Assembly: GCA_022841745.1 (NCBI GenBank)
Contig: JALHQW010000005.1
Coordinates: 62,001-126,000 of the forward strand
Length of the DNA: 64,000 nt
Origin: Saprospiraceae bacterium
Lineage (GTDB): Bacteria; Bacteroidota; Bacteroidia; Chitinophagales; Saprospiraceae
Direction of reading: 5' to 3'
A program made the translations under genes and the position numbers. Shown piece after piece: positions 1-8,378 of this stretch (the stretch's first letter is position 1; each line of letters opens with the position of its first letter). The notes beneath the pieces were generated by a model, which searched no databases, was not told the DNA's origin, and saw only the letters and a list, made by a program, of their open reading frames with translations.

Positions 1-460
1 GTTTTTTTTTTGCTCCATTCTGAAAAAAATCGCTTTTCTTAACAAACGATCGCACCCCCACCCTTGTAATCTCTTTTTTGGCGGCTGCACCACCGAAAAA
101 GAGATTTAATTGGAGCCATCAGCAACTTGGGTTATTTAGTCTTCCAAAAGAATAGCTGCTAGCAAGGAATAGCATAGTGGGGCAATGCCCCACCCACCAT
201 CCTTTTTTCATTTGGTAAAAAAGTCCGAAGCGGTTCTATTCAATGTTTTCAAGTCCGCCCCGGCTTATTCGATTATTGATGTTTTGGACAAAAAACAGGC
301 AGCACAAAGCAAAAATTAGCTAGCAACAGCATTTGTTTCCTGCTACTCTTTCAATCTCATGATTCCATGCTTGCAACACCCACGAATAGCCGTAACCTTT
401 GCCCGCATTGAAAGGTCTGATAGTGTTATCAGTGCAATTAAAGCTGAATCAAACTTAAAA
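1..460. other. Non-coding 3' flank with hairpins
   Basis: No convincing gene is seen here. It lies downstream of the DUF1573 gene on the minus strand. Two inverted repeats are visible: 68-106 (17-bp arms, two mismatches, T-rich and A-rich arms) and 177-193 (perfect GTGGGGC/GCCCCAC around AAT). Either could act in transcript termination or be a dispersed palindromic repeat; neither has a clean T-tract on the minus strand. Confidence 0.5.
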
Positions 461-895
461 TCAGTTTCCGCCATTCAACCCGCCATTGCTGTTAGGCCCC
501 GATTCCTGCGTAGGTGGTGCTTTCACTTCGCCTTTGACGATAAGGGTATGCGTGTCCGGAGTCTCATTGGTAGTTAATGTTATCCACTTATTGAATGGGC
601 CAACCCGATTGGTGTCGTAGGTTGCGTCAATATAGGCGGTCTCGCCCGGCATGATGGGTTCTTGAGGGTATGTGACTTTAACACAGGCACAAGAAGCTTT
701 GCCCGATTTGATAATAAGTGGCTCGTTGCCCTGGTTGGTGAATTTGAACTTGTGTAGCCCATCAGCATTCTTGTCCATCATGCCAAAGTCATGCGTGGTT
801 TTCTCAAAAGTCATGACTGGGCCATTGGTGTGTTGCGCTAAGGCAGCCATAGCGCCAAAGGCAAGGAAGCTGAAAATGAAAAAAAGCTGTTTCAT
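461..895 (-). CDS. DUF1573 secreted protein
   Basis: A 144-aa protein with an N-terminal signal peptide (about residues 1-20, ending ALAQ). The single DUF1573 domain shows the family pattern: 'HDFG' near residue 36, then 'FKFTNQGNEPLIIK', the 'ASCACV' cysteine pair, 'PGETAYI' and a closing 'VKGEV'. DUF1573 proteins are common exported Ig-like-fold proteins of Bacteroidota with no settled function. The C-terminus is a short Gly/Asn-rich tail (GLNGGN). It is the last gene of the exported-protein array, 271 nt downstream of the CAP gene, so it probably has its own promoter. A two-copy direct repeat at 1025-1046 lies 129 nt upstream of its start. The family call is firm; the role is unknown. Confidence 0.88.
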   Translation of the reverse strand: MKQLFFIFSFLAFGAMAALAQHTNGPVMTFEKTTHDFGMMDKNADGLHKFKFTNQGNEPLIIKSGKASCACVKVTYPQEPIMPGETAYIDATYDTNRVGPFNKWITLTTNETPDTHTLIVKGEVKAPPTQESGPNSNGGLNGGN

Positions 896-1024
896 TGAAT
901 GATAATTTTGTTGTTAAAAAATGATGTGACGCTGAAAAGGCTTGGCCTTCACCGAAGCCTTTCCAGTTGTTTATTTACGATGTCACAAAGGAGCAGGCTA
1001 AATTTGAAAACACCATTATTTATG

Positions 1025-1046
1025 GCGTTACAAAAGCGTTACAATG
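1025..1046 (-). promoter_or_regulatory. Two-copy 11-bp direct repeat, candidate operator
   Basis: On the plus strand GCGTTACA occurs twice with exactly 11-bp spacing; on the coding strand this reads TGTAACGC twice. The same octamer with the same 11-bp period occurs in four copies at 10964-11007. It sits 129 nt upstream of the DUF1573 start. Spacing of one helical turn suggests a protein-binding site; the binding factor is inferred, not seen. Confidence 0.5.
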
Positions 1047-1092
1047 AAAAACTGGTGAGGTAAGCCACTGTATGTCAATGTACTAGCCCTAT

Positions 1093-1165
1093 GTGATTAG
1101 TGATTGGTGATTAGTGATTGGTAGGGCCGCTAATCACCAGTCACCAGTCACGAATCACCCATCAC
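1093..1165. repeat. Short direct and inverted GTGATTAG repeats
   Basis: GTGATTAGTGATTGG occurs twice with a 14-bp period (1093-1107, 1107-1121). It is followed by related inverted copies (CTAATCACCAGTCACCAGTCAC and on) up to 1165. The block lies immediately downstream of the CAP gene stop and can fold into a hairpin, so it may shape the 3' end of that transcript. It could equally be a dispersed palindromic repeat. Confidence 0.55.
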
Positions 1166-1166
1166 C

Positions 1167-1943
1167 CTACCGCTCATTCTTGATTTTATCCGCAATGCCT
1201 TCCACCCAATCGTAGATCTCAGCAGACTTTCCATTTGGGTCGGGCTGAACGCCTGCCCTAAAATCGTAGCCGCTGCCCATGCCGAAATATTTGCCGAGGT
1301 TCTCCGGTGTCTCGTCCATGCTCCACTCGCTTTCGATGAGGAAGACCCAGTAGCTATGGCCATTGCCTTCTGCCATGCCCACGCCCATGCTATAGGCAGA
1401 TGCCCGCAGGAGCGTATAATTGTGGCCGGGGCTTTTCTTCCAACCCTCCACGACCGAGGCGGGCGAGAGGTTCTCCGGCCCTTTGAACAGGTTCTCCATG
1501 ATGCCCGTAAAAGGTGGCGTTGTAGCGGCGGAATGAAGCACATTCCAGCGGGGCCAGAACCCGTCCTTGATGGCACGAACCATTGGGCCGTTGATGCCTT
1601 TTGGGTCCTTTTGGTGATGGGCCTTGTCGTAGTTGTACTCGCCGGAGGCGAACTTCTCGGCAGTGGCCTGTGCGGCATTCATCAAGTCAGGGTTGACTTC
1701 CAGTTGGACGTTGCCCTTCGTCGTATTGGGCGCTGCGATAAGGCAATTGCCAGGCGACCAATTGGCGATGTTCGTGTTGTATTTGCCAGTACTGCGGTAT
1801 TCATTGATGAGGCGAATAACCTCGTCCTTGGCATCGCCAGCACTTGGCCGGGCGTTCCAGCTAAATGCGGTTAGGATGAATGCTGCGATAAACAGGATAG
1901 CTGAACCGGCAGCTATACGTGAAGTTAGGATTGAGTTTTTCAT
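1167..1943 (-). CDS. CAP/SCP-like secreted protein
   Basis: A 258-aa protein with a signal peptide or anchor at residues 9-28 (AAGSAILFIAAFILTAFSW). The rest resembles the CAP (SCP/PR1) superfamily: an N-terminal helix with 'INEYRSTG', a helix with 'NAAQATAEKFAS', and the late signature 'WKKSPGHNYTLL' followed by 'YSMGVGMAEGNGHSYWVFLIES', which corresponds to the CAP motif W-x-x-SPGHxxxL and the terminal beta strand. The region between is longer than in minimal CAP domains, with 'HHQKDPKGINGP' supplying possible metal-binding histidines. Bacterial CAP proteins are exported and mostly uncharacterised. It lies in a run of exported proteins, 203 nt downstream of the preceding gene. The family call is based on the C-terminal motifs. 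Confidence 0.78.
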   Translation of the reverse strand: MKNSILTSRIAAGSAILFIAAFILTAFSWNARPSAGDAKDEVIRLINEYRSTGKYNTNIANWSPGNCLIAAPNTTKGNVQLEVNPDLMNAAQATAEKFASGEYNYDKAHHQKDPKGINGPMVRAIKDGFWPRWNVLHSAATTPPFTGIMENLFKGPENLSPASVVEGWKKSPGHNYTLLRASAYSMGVGMAEGNGHSYWVFLIESEWSMDETPENLGKYFGMGSGYDFRAGVQPDPNGKSAEIYDWVEGIADKIKNER

Positions 1944-2036
1944 TAAAATGTGTTCTTTTGATAAATGATGAAATTAGGGATATGGAGAATTAAACGGATA
2001 GACCATTTCAATCATGACTTCTTGGTAATACTATGA

Positions 2037-2082
2037 GTCTTTGTTCCTTCGTGTTAAAGAATAAACACGGAGACACAAAGAC
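2037..2082. repeat. Intergenic imperfect hairpin
   Basis: Arms 2037-2055 (GTCTTTGTTCCTTCGTGTT) and 2064-2082 are complementary at 16 of 19 positions around an 8-nt loop. It lies between two genes of the exported-protein array, downstream of the gene ending at 2147. It may attenuate or process the transcript. There is no T-tract. Confidence 0.5.
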
Positions 2083-2146
2083 ACATAGGGCCACAAAGCA
2101 AACTGCCGAATAAACCAATCCATCTATTTAAAACCCTATATTTTAA

Positions 2147-3067
2147 TTAATTGGCTGGTTTAAACGAATCCAGTGCAGCCTGAATCGTCGAACCATTTTT
2201 CAAGATGGAACTCTTCTCCCCAATGCCGAGGTAAATCGTGAAGTTTTGGTTGTTCTCGCTTTGAATCAACAAGGAGCTGATGAACACATAGGCATCATTG
2301 TCCTTTACGACAGCCGTGCCATCAATGGTTTGGATGGTAAGCCCATTGCGCTGCGACTCCGAAAAAGCTTCTGGCAAAACAATGTCCTTCAGGGCTGCAT
2401 CAAAGCCTTTGCGGGCAATGGTGGCCGCCTCGTTGATGTCAGAAGTGCTGGTCTGTATAACCATCAGCACGATGTTTTCATCTGGGGAAGTCACCGTTAC
2501 CATCTCCGGTTCTTTTTCCCATTTCCAATTTTTAGGAAAATCGAACCCAATGCCATTTAACTGGGCATGTTCTGTTGTTTCGGCAGGCACATGCACGGGT
2601 GCTGGCGCCCCCACTTTGCGGCGCAGCGCAATCTTGCCCATGCCACAACCTTTCCAGGTGCCTTCGAGGTATTCGTACTCGTCTTCCACCCGGTAGTTCA
2701 ACGTGGCGTCGTTCATGCAGTAGCCATAGCCGAGGTTCTTTTTTGTGCTGTATTTCAACACCTTCCGTTTCTCGTCCCAAGTGATGGCAATGCTCATTTT
2801 ACCACGGCTGCCGCCGCTCATGATATTGTAAAAACCATCATCGGCGTTGTTGTTGAGGGCATTGACCTCAATTTCGAGAACATAGCGGGAATAAGCGGGC
2901 GTCCATTTATCCGTATCCCAGTTGTACTGGATTTTATCGGGATTGATAGCGCCTGTTCCGAAATTGAGCATACCCTGCCAGCTACCAGTCACGTCTTGTG
3001 CCATGATTTGCGCAGCAAAAACAAGGATAAAAACTTGTGTAAAAACGAATGCAATTGATTTTTTCAT
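2147..3067 (-). CDS. Exported two-domain protein: G-x-W-x-G plus PsbP/DcrB-like
   Basis: A 306-aa protein with a signal peptide (residues 1-23, ending IMAQ). The N-terminal half (about 25-155) opens 'VTGSWQGML' and closes 'GTWKGCGMGKIALRR'. This matches the start ('GDWEG') and 'GRWTSQDG..IMFFRR' ending of the two neighbouring paralogues at 3131 and 4153. The C-terminal half (about 170-306) has 'GIGFDFPKNWKWEK', 'SPDENIVLMV' and a terminal 'IQAALDSFKPAN'. This resembles PsbP/DcrB-like (DUF1795-type) domains and the separate protein at 8379-8918, which ends 'LMALESFKRSN'. The gene therefore fuses two modules that occur singly in the same array. Biochemical role unknown. Confidence 0.75.
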   Translation of the reverse strand: MKKSIAFVFTQVFILVFAAQIMAQDVTGSWQGMLNFGTGAINPDKIQYNWDTDKWTPAYSRYVLEIEVNALNNNADDGFYNIMSGGSRGKMSIAITWDEKRKVLKYSTKKNLGYGYCMNDATLNYRVEDEYEYLEGTWKGCGMGKIALRRKVGAPAPVHVPAETTEHAQLNGIGFDFPKNWKWEKEPEMVTVTSPDENIVLMVIQTSTSDINEAATIARKGFDAALKDIVLPEAFSESQRNGLTIQTIDGTAVVKDNDAYVFISSLLIQSENNQNFTIYLGIGEKSSILKNGSTIQAALDSFKPAN

Positions 3068-3130
3068 TGATGAAAAAGGTTTTAGAAATTGGAAATTGAA
3101 AATTAAGAAATTAAGAAATTGGGAAAATAG

Positions 3131-3949
3131 TTAAAAGGTCCTTACCAGTGTCATCGGCCCAGCAGAGTCCACCGATTGGAACTCCAGCACGATTTCGTCA
3201 GGGCTGTTCACGGTCACTTTCCAGGTATCGATATTGCCATGAATGCCTTCCGTTGAAAAGGTATAGACATTGTCTTCCCGCTTCACGAACTTGAAGTATT
3301 GATTGGTCTTGGAATTATCGGGCGTCACGTAGGTATAGGTGCCTTTCGGTTGCTCTTCGCCTCCTAAAGTCTGCTCCATTTCGACCTCGAAATAAACGGA
3401 GTTGCCATCTGGATGTGCGCCAGCAAAGGAAGCAGCGGTCAGCAACTTACTATTGTCGGCAGGTGGCAGTCGGCGGAAGAACATGATGCCATTGTTGCCA
3501 TCTTGCGAAGTCCAGCGGCCTTCAAAATACTCGTAAGTGCCATCGTTCATCAGTTTCATGGTGCGGTTGATGGTATTGGCGAATGGAGCGCCTTTCAATA
3601 CCTTCGTTGGTTGCCAAACCATGATGTTTGAAGCTTCATCAAAACTACCCTTTATTTCATAGCGGCTGGGCACCACTTTCCCGTATTTCTCGACCGTCCG
3701 CCAAGTACCTTTGAGATTGTCGTTCGTGCCTTCCAAGTGCATTTCCATTACATAAGTGGAGAAGCCCTGAGGCAGGTTATAATTGTACTTGCGGGTGTCC
3801 CAGTTGAAGGTCATGTCCTTCGGGAAGGGCTTTTTCTGCACGACTTGCACGCCTTCCCAATCCCCGTTGATGTACTGGGCAGTGGCGGTGTTGCTGGCAA
3901 ACAGGAACAGGATTGCCATGATTGAAAATGCAGGAAATATGTTCTTCAT
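3131..3949 (-). CDS. Exported paralogue A of the G-x-W-x-G family
   Basis: A 272-aa protein with a signal peptide (residues 1-24, ending TATAQ). The mature part begins 'YINGDWEGVQVVQKKPFPKD' and continues with alternating short beta-strand-like segments ('YVMEMHLEGTNDNLKGTWRT', 'YEYFEGRWTSQDGNNGIMFFRR'). The C-terminus carries 'DEIVLEFQSVDSAGPMTL'. It is a close tandem paralogue of the gene at 4153-4968, including its upstream leader, so it arose by local duplication. The repeated W and RR positions suggest a lipocalin-like or extracellular beta fold, but no catalytic motif is visible. Function unknown. Confidence 0.78.
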   Translation of the reverse strand: MKNIFPAFSIMAILFLFASNTATAQYINGDWEGVQVVQKKPFPKDMTFNWDTRKYNYNLPQGFSTYVMEMHLEGTNDNLKGTWRTVEKYGKVVPSRYEIKGSFDEASNIMVWQPTKVLKGAPFANTINRTMKLMNDGTYEYFEGRWTSQDGNNGIMFFRRLPPADNSKLLTAASFAGAHPDGNSVYFEVEMEQTLGGEEQPKGTYTYVTPDNSKTNQYFKFVKREDNVYTFSTEGIHGNIDTWKVTVNSPDEIVLEFQSVDSAGPMTLVRTF

Positions 3950-3963
3950 CTTGTTTCAGATTA

Positions 3964-3987
3964 AATGCTGCATGGCAGCGTGGTTAA
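3964..3987 (-). repeat. Duplicated 5' leader, copy 1
   Basis: A 24-bp sequence upstream of the 3949 start is identical to 4983-5006 upstream of the paralogue's start at 4968. It contains the palindrome GCTGCATGGCAGC. Both copies lie 14 nt from their start codons, showing that the duplication unit included the 5' untranslated leader. Confidence 0.7.
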
Positions 3988-3991
3988 GTTT

Positions 3992-4115
3992 ATAGTTATT
4001 TGAATAACTGGTTGATGTTTGAGTTGCGCAAGGGGGCAAGCCCCCTTGGAAATGACGCTACTCCAAGGGGGCTTGCCCCCTTGATAGCATTCCAGCCAAT
4101 TATTCAAACAACTAT
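3992..4115. repeat. 124-bp nested palindrome between the paralogues
   Basis: Outer arms are 3992-4011 (ATAGTTATTTGAATAACTGG) and 4096-4115 (imperfect complement). Inner arms are 4029-4050 and 4062-4083, a perfect 22-bp inverted repeat of C/G-rich sequence around an 11-nt loop. Each inner arm is itself nearly palindromic. The structure resembles a small non-autonomous inverted-repeat (MITE-like) element inserted between two tandem paralogues, and could also serve as a transcript barrier. No target-site duplication was confirmed. Confidence 0.7.
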
Positions 4116-4152
4116 GAATCAGTGAAAAAGGCAATTTTCCGCTTCTAAAAAA

Positions 4153-4968
4153 TCACATCCTTGTCATGGTTATCGGCCCAGCAGAATCCACCGACTGGAA
4201 CTCCAGCACGATTTCGTAGGGGCCGTTCACGGTCACTTTCCAAGTGTCGGTATTGCCGCCGACGCCCTCCGTTGTGAAGGTATAGACGTTGTCTTCCCGC
4301 ATGACATACTTGAATTGCTGTTCGCTTCTGCTACGATCGGAAGCCGTGTAGGTATAAGTGCCTACGGGTTGTTCATCGCCGCCAAGGAACTGTTCCATTT
4401 GCACACTAAAATTGACCTCACCGCCATCGGCATGGGTGCCGGCGAAAGAGGCAACGGTGAGCAATTTGTCATTGTTTGCAGGTGGCACCCGGCGGAAGAA
4501 CATGATGCCATTGAAGCCATCTTGCGAAGTCCAACGCCCTTCAAAATATTCATAAGCGCCATCCCCCAGCAGCGTCATGGTGCGGTTGATGGTGTTGGCG
4601 AAGGGAGCGCCTTGCAGTACCTTCGTTGGTTGCCAAACCAACAGCCCTGTGGCGGGATTGAAACTGCCTTCTACCTCATATAAGCCCGGCTTTAATTTGC
4701 CATATTTTTCAATGGTATGCCAAGTGCCTTTTACTTCGTCATTCGTGCCTTCCAAGTGAAGTTCCATCACAAAGGTCGAGAAGCCCTGAGGCAGGTTGTA
4801 GTTGTACTTGCGGGTTTCCCAATTGAAGGTCATGTCCTTCGGGAAGGGCTTTTTCTGTGAGACCTGCACGCCTTCCCAGTGGCCGTTGATGTACTGGGCA
4901 GTGGCCGTATTGCTGGCAAAAAGGAACAAGATTGCGATGATTGAAAATGCTGGAAATATGTTCTTCAT
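4153..4968 (-). CDS. Exported paralogue B of the G-x-W-x-G family
   Basis: A 271-aa protein with the same signal peptide as paralogue A apart from one residue. The mature start is 'YINGHWEGVQVSQKKPFPKD'. Long identical blocks ('NLPQGFSTFVMELHLEGTND', 'APFANTINRTMTL', 'YEYFEGRWTSQDGFNGIMFF') show recent tandem duplication with the gene at 3131. Divergence is greatest in the middle ('LYEVEGSFNPATGLLVWQPT') and near 'SVQMEQFLGGDEQPVGTYTY'. No enzyme motif is visible. The 190-nt gap to the upstream 889-aa gene contains the duplicated leader. Function unknown; expected to be periplasmic or surface-exposed. Confidence 0.78.
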   Translation of the reverse strand: MKNIFPAFSIIAILFLFASNTATAQYINGHWEGVQVSQKKPFPKDMTFNWETRKYNYNLPQGFSTFVMELHLEGTNDEVKGTWHTIEKYGKLKPGLYEVEGSFNPATGLLVWQPTKVLQGAPFANTINRTMTLLGDGAYEYFEGRWTSQDGFNGIMFFRRVPPANNDKLLTVASFAGTHADGGEVNFSVQMEQFLGGDEQPVGTYTYTASDRSRSEQQFKYVMREDNVYTFTTEGVGGNTDTWKVTVNGPYEIVLEFQSVDSAGPITMTRM

Positions 4969-4982
4969 TTTTATTGAAATTT

Positions 4983-5006
4983 AATGCTGCATGGCAGCGT
5001 GGTTAA
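4983..5006 (-). repeat. Duplicated 5' leader, copy 2
   Basis: Identical over 24 bp to 3964-3987, with the palindrome GCTGCATGGCAGC, and at the same 14-nt distance from the start codon. Confidence 0.7.
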
Positions 5007-5158
5007 AATTTTGGCTTAAAGCGCATTTACCCGAAACTTGAGGTTTCATGTGAACACTAAAGGATGCTGAGCCCCTCCTAGCCACCTTCGGCGGCTCGTC
5101 GGGGGAAGGGAGATTTTGGGGTGGCTGCGCCGCCCCAAACCCCTTGCTTTGACGTTCA

Positions 5159-7828
5159 TCATTTCTCCTCAGCCGCAGGGCCACCGCCCGCAGCAGGAGC
5201 TGAAAGTCCCAACTCGTAGCTGGTATAGTTCAGGTTGCCATCCACCGTGTGCAGGATGATTTTCCGGCTAGCAGCATCGCCCGTGAGCCAGGCGGCCTTG
5301 CCTTGGTAGTTGAAGGCATCGTCTTGCCAGTGCATGCGCACAGGGGCAACCACTTTCGGAGCGCCGACGCTGATTTTCACTTGGTCGCCGCTGCCGCTGA
5401 GGGTCACTTTTGCCGCTTTGGTGGTCACGTAGTTCGTGGCATAGCGAGGGTTGTCGAGGGCGATGCAGCCGCTCACTTCGGCGCTGTGTTCTTCCCAAAG
5501 GGCGATGTAATTGTTCTCGCTGATTTTCACCAAACGGGGACGCTGCGCCGTGGTGAATTTCTCGCCTTTCGGGATGCGGCCCACGAAGCCCTTGCTGTAG
5601 TTCGTTCCCCAGACCACACCTGCCGTCGTGATGTGGCGACGGGCAGCGGCCATTTGGTAGGCGTTGTCCTTGCCGGTATAGAGGTTGTAGTTGAAGCCGT
5701 CGTCGGTGGAGTGGCGGGAAACCGTTTTGCGCTCGCCCTGGCTGTTGATGACGGGCGTACAGTTCACGTACCAAGGCTCGAAGCCCTCGCCGCCCCAAGT
5801 CATATTGTTGCCATATTGCGCCAGCACCGATTCTGGATTTTCATCGCCGAAGTCCACCGCACCGCCATCGTTGAGGGCCACCATGCCGTCCTCGGCCCGC
5901 TTGGGGTCGAAGCGGGTGATATTGGCCTCATCGTCGAAATTGGCCTTGACGTGCACCAGCGCAATGTCAAATGGATTGGTCATGCCGTCGGTGTTTACGA
6001 TAGGGTCCGTTTCGCTGCGTGGCTTGCCGCCGAATTTGTCGTCCCAATCCTGCTCCGTGGCGATGATGGCAAGGTAGCCGCCGTTCAGGCCGGGCTGCAC
6101 GGCACCGAGTTCCGTGTGCGTGTCGTTGGCGTAGTGCATGGCGCTGTGGATGGTGCGCACCCGCTCGTCCCGCTTTTCAAACGGGTATTTTTCCGAAGGG
6201 CTGAACCGCATCAGCACGGTGCCATAGCTGTGGTCACGGTTCTCCATCACCACGAATTTTTTCCCGTCCCAAATCAAGCGGTTGTCAAAATTGTGCGTAC
6301 CGGGGCCGATAGAAACGGCATCGGTTTGGTTCAATTTGCTGGCATCCAACATCGCCACGTAAGGGTGCGAGTAGCCACCGTTGACCGCCACGAAGAGCTT
6401 GCCCTCGCCCGCTGCCAATTTGCTCGAGCCCGCATAAAGCGGCGAAAGCACACCCGATTTGCCGTCGTTCTTTCCGCTCCAAACCGTGCTGCTGTTGCTG
6501 TTTTTGAACAATTTCAAAGCCTGTGGTTGGTCGGGCATGGTGTGGCGCTCGGCGCTCAGCACGAAGTCGTCGTCGCCGATGCGGGTATAGCCAGCGAACA
6601 GGCCGAGCGAGTTGAAGGTGCGGCGCTGTTGGAGAGTGTTGGCTTTACCAGCCTGCAAATCCTTACCCGCCCGGTGGACGAAGATTTTGCTGCCATCGGC
6701 AGATAGCCAGGCGATGTCCAAGGTACCGTCGGCATTGGGATGCCCGATGATTTGCGGGCAACGCTCGTAGGCCAAGCTGGATTTTTCACTGACTGGCAAA
6801 CCCGTCACGTCGAGCTGGAAGGGGCGGTTGCCGAAATCGGTATCTTTTGCCGTGTAAACACTGCCCCTCACCTCGCTGGCCACGATGATGAACTCCTCTT
6901 TGGAACCGCCCGGCTTGGAGGCGATGCCAATGAACTTGAGCCTTGGGTCACGCAGGCGCTGGATGCCGGTTTCACCATCCACTGCCCAAGCTCCGAGGGC
7001 CTCCTCGACGGGGTCGCCCCAGGCTTCCATGCGGAATTCGAGCTTGGTGTATTTGTTGGAAGTTTTGCCAGCGGCGGCTATTTTGGCGAGGTCATCGTCC
7101 CAAGTGAGCGCAGCGAGCTTGGGCTGCGTTTTCAGCCAAGCCTTGAAATCGTTGTGGTGCTGCTGGCGGGTCTTGCCCCGGATATCGTCCTGGGTGTATT
7201 CCTTGCTGGTGAGCCACGCTGCGCCACGGCGTTTCAGCAGGGCATCAATGATGGCGTTGCCATTGGCGGGGTCGGTGCGGAGCAGGTTCATTTTGTCCAC
7301 AAAAGCCTTGATGGCCTGCTCCTTGGTCAGCGGCACATTGACGGCGCCTGCCTGCTCAGGATTGGTCAGGTCAATGACCACGCCGGGAGCCGCTGTGCCC
7401 GGGTTTTCGAGCATGTCCACCTTGGCGGTTTTCCAGTTGCCGTTGTAAACTTTGGAGCTGGGCTCTATGACTTTCGACCAGCAGTTCTGCCAGTCTGGGC
7501 TGCTGCTGTTGAGGTCGGCCCATTGGTTACCGACGCCGCCAGTTTTGCCTTCCCAAGTGATGCCGCCGTCCACTTTGACATCCCAGCCAAGGGTGTTGGC
7601 GTGGAAAGTCCAAGCCTTGCCGTTGATGGTGCGCTGCTCGGTAGAATAGACCGTTGCCCACCCGTCTTTGCTGGCAGTTTTGATGATGGCAGCCAGGTCG
7701 GCGGGCACTTTTACATCGTAGCGGAGGGTGTTGCCGTCCTTGCGGGCGAGCCAATAAGTTTGTGCTGAAAGGTTCAGCGAAAGCATGAGAATGGTTGGCA
7801 GCACGAGGGCTGCGGTTAGTTTTTTCAT
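5159..7828 (-). CDS. 889-aa exported protein, CAP-like N-terminal domain plus propeller-like C-terminal part
   Basis: Signal peptide at residues 1-22 (LMLSLNLSAQ). Residues 25-125 form a small domain with 'YWLARKDGNTLRYDVKVPAD' and several Trp. Residues about 165-330 look CAP-like: 'FVDKMNLLRTDPANGNAIID', 'LAALTWDDDLAKIAAAGKTS', then 'EAWGDPVEEALGAWAVDG' and 'RDPRLKFIGIA'. From about 345 to the end there are repeated segments of the type 'PNADGTLDIAWLSADGSKIF', 'DDFVLSAERH', 'LIWDGKKFVVMENRD', 'RLVKISENNYIALWEEH', consistent with a beta-propeller. The tail is Ala/Gly/Glu-rich (PAAGGGPAAEEK). The domain assignments are by eye. It lies 34 nt downstream of the pentapeptide gene, so it is probably cotranscribed. 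Confidence 0.7.
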   Translation of the reverse strand: MKKLTAALVLPTILMLSLNLSAQTYWLARKDGNTLRYDVKVPADLAAIIKTASKDGWATVYSTEQRTINGKAWTFHANTLGWDVKVDGGITWEGKTGGVGNQWADLNSSSPDWQNCWSKVIEPSSKVYNGNWKTAKVDMLENPGTAAPGVVIDLTNPEQAGAVNVPLTKEQAIKAFVDKMNLLRTDPANGNAIIDALLKRRGAAWLTSKEYTQDDIRGKTRQQHHNDFKAWLKTQPKLAALTWDDDLAKIAAAGKTSNKYTKLEFRMEAWGDPVEEALGAWAVDGETGIQRLRDPRLKFIGIASKPGGSKEEFIIVASEVRGSVYTAKDTDFGNRPFQLDVTGLPVSEKSSLAYERCPQIIGHPNADGTLDIAWLSADGSKIFVHRAGKDLQAGKANTLQQRRTFNSLGLFAGYTRIGDDDFVLSAERHTMPDQPQALKLFKNSNSSTVWSGKNDGKSGVLSPLYAGSSKLAAGEGKLFVAVNGGYSHPYVAMLDASKLNQTDAVSIGPGTHNFDNRLIWDGKKFVVMENRDHSYGTVLMRFSPSEKYPFEKRDERVRTIHSAMHYANDTHTELGAVQPGLNGGYLAIIATEQDWDDKFGGKPRSETDPIVNTDGMTNPFDIALVHVKANFDDEANITRFDPKRAEDGMVALNDGGAVDFGDENPESVLAQYGNNMTWGGEGFEPWYVNCTPVINSQGERKTVSRHSTDDGFNYNLYTGKDNAYQMAAARRHITTAGVVWGTNYSKGFVGRIPKGEKFTTAQRPRLVKISENNYIALWEEHSAEVSGCIALDNPRYATNYVTTKAAKVTLSGSGDQVKISVGAPKVVAPVRMHWQDDAFNYQGKAAWLTGDAASRKIILHTVDGNLNYTSYELGLSAPAAGGGPAAEEK

Positions 7829-7862
7829 CTTGATGGTGTATTTTTAAATTAAGGTTGGAAAT

Positions 7863-8342
7863 TTAGTCAAATACAATCGCTCCCCGTTTTTTCCAGTCTA
7901 CGAAGTCAATGCCTTTGGTCTTGGAGCGACTGACGATTGCCCCGGTCAAACTCGCACCGGTCAAATCCGCATTGTTCAAACCCGCCCTGAGCAAATACGC
8001 CCCGGTCAAATTCGCCCCGGTCAAATTCGCCCCGGTCAAATTCGCCCCATCCAAATTCGCCCCGAACAACTTCGCCCCGGACAAATTCGCCCCATCCAAA
8101 CGCGCCCCGGTCAAATCCGCCCCTTTCAAATCCGCCCCGGTCAAATCCGCCCGCATCAAAAGCCCCCCGGACAATTTCGCTCTGGTCAAATTTTTTGTAC
8201 CTTGTTTGACTTTATCCTCCCAGCAACGAACAACATAAATTGAATGTACAAGCCCACAATCCTGCCCCACCGCATCCGGCAGGTGAAAAAACACAAGGCA
8301 AAACAATATGCCAAGCCCGGTGATGATATGTTTCGATTTCAT
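7863..8342 (-). CDS. Exported pentapeptide-repeat protein
   Basis: A 159-aa protein with a signal peptide (1-26, ending AVGQ), a short Cys-containing segment ('CGLVHSIYVVRCW'), and about 18 tandem pentapeptides A(D/N)LxG at residues 52-142, e.g. 'ADLTGADLKGADLTGARLDG'. Such arrays form a right-handed quadrilateral beta helix. The C-terminal 'SRSKTKGIDFVDW' is shared with the second pentapeptide protein at 8952-9425, so the two are paralogues despite different repeat content. The DNA shows near-identical 15-bp units (GCCCCGGTCAAATTC), making copy-number change by slippage likely. Function unknown; export of pentapeptide proteins is notable because gyrase-protecting members are cytoplasmic. Confidence 0.88.
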   Translation of the reverse strand: MKSKHIITGLGILFCLVFFHLPDAVGQDCGLVHSIYVVRCWEDKVKQGTKNLTRAKLSGGLLMRADLTGADLKGADLTGARLDGANLSGAKLFGANLDGANLTGANLTGANLTGAYLLRAGLNNADLTGASLTGAIVSRSKTKGIDFVDWKKRGAIVFD

Positions 8343-8378
8343 TGTTTTAAAGAATTTAGCAGTGAAAAAAATGGGGGT

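Noticed and set aside
5249-6706. Plus-strand frame (485 codons) opposite the 889-aa gene
   Set aside because: A shadow frame; the minus-strand product has a signal peptide and domain features while this one has none.
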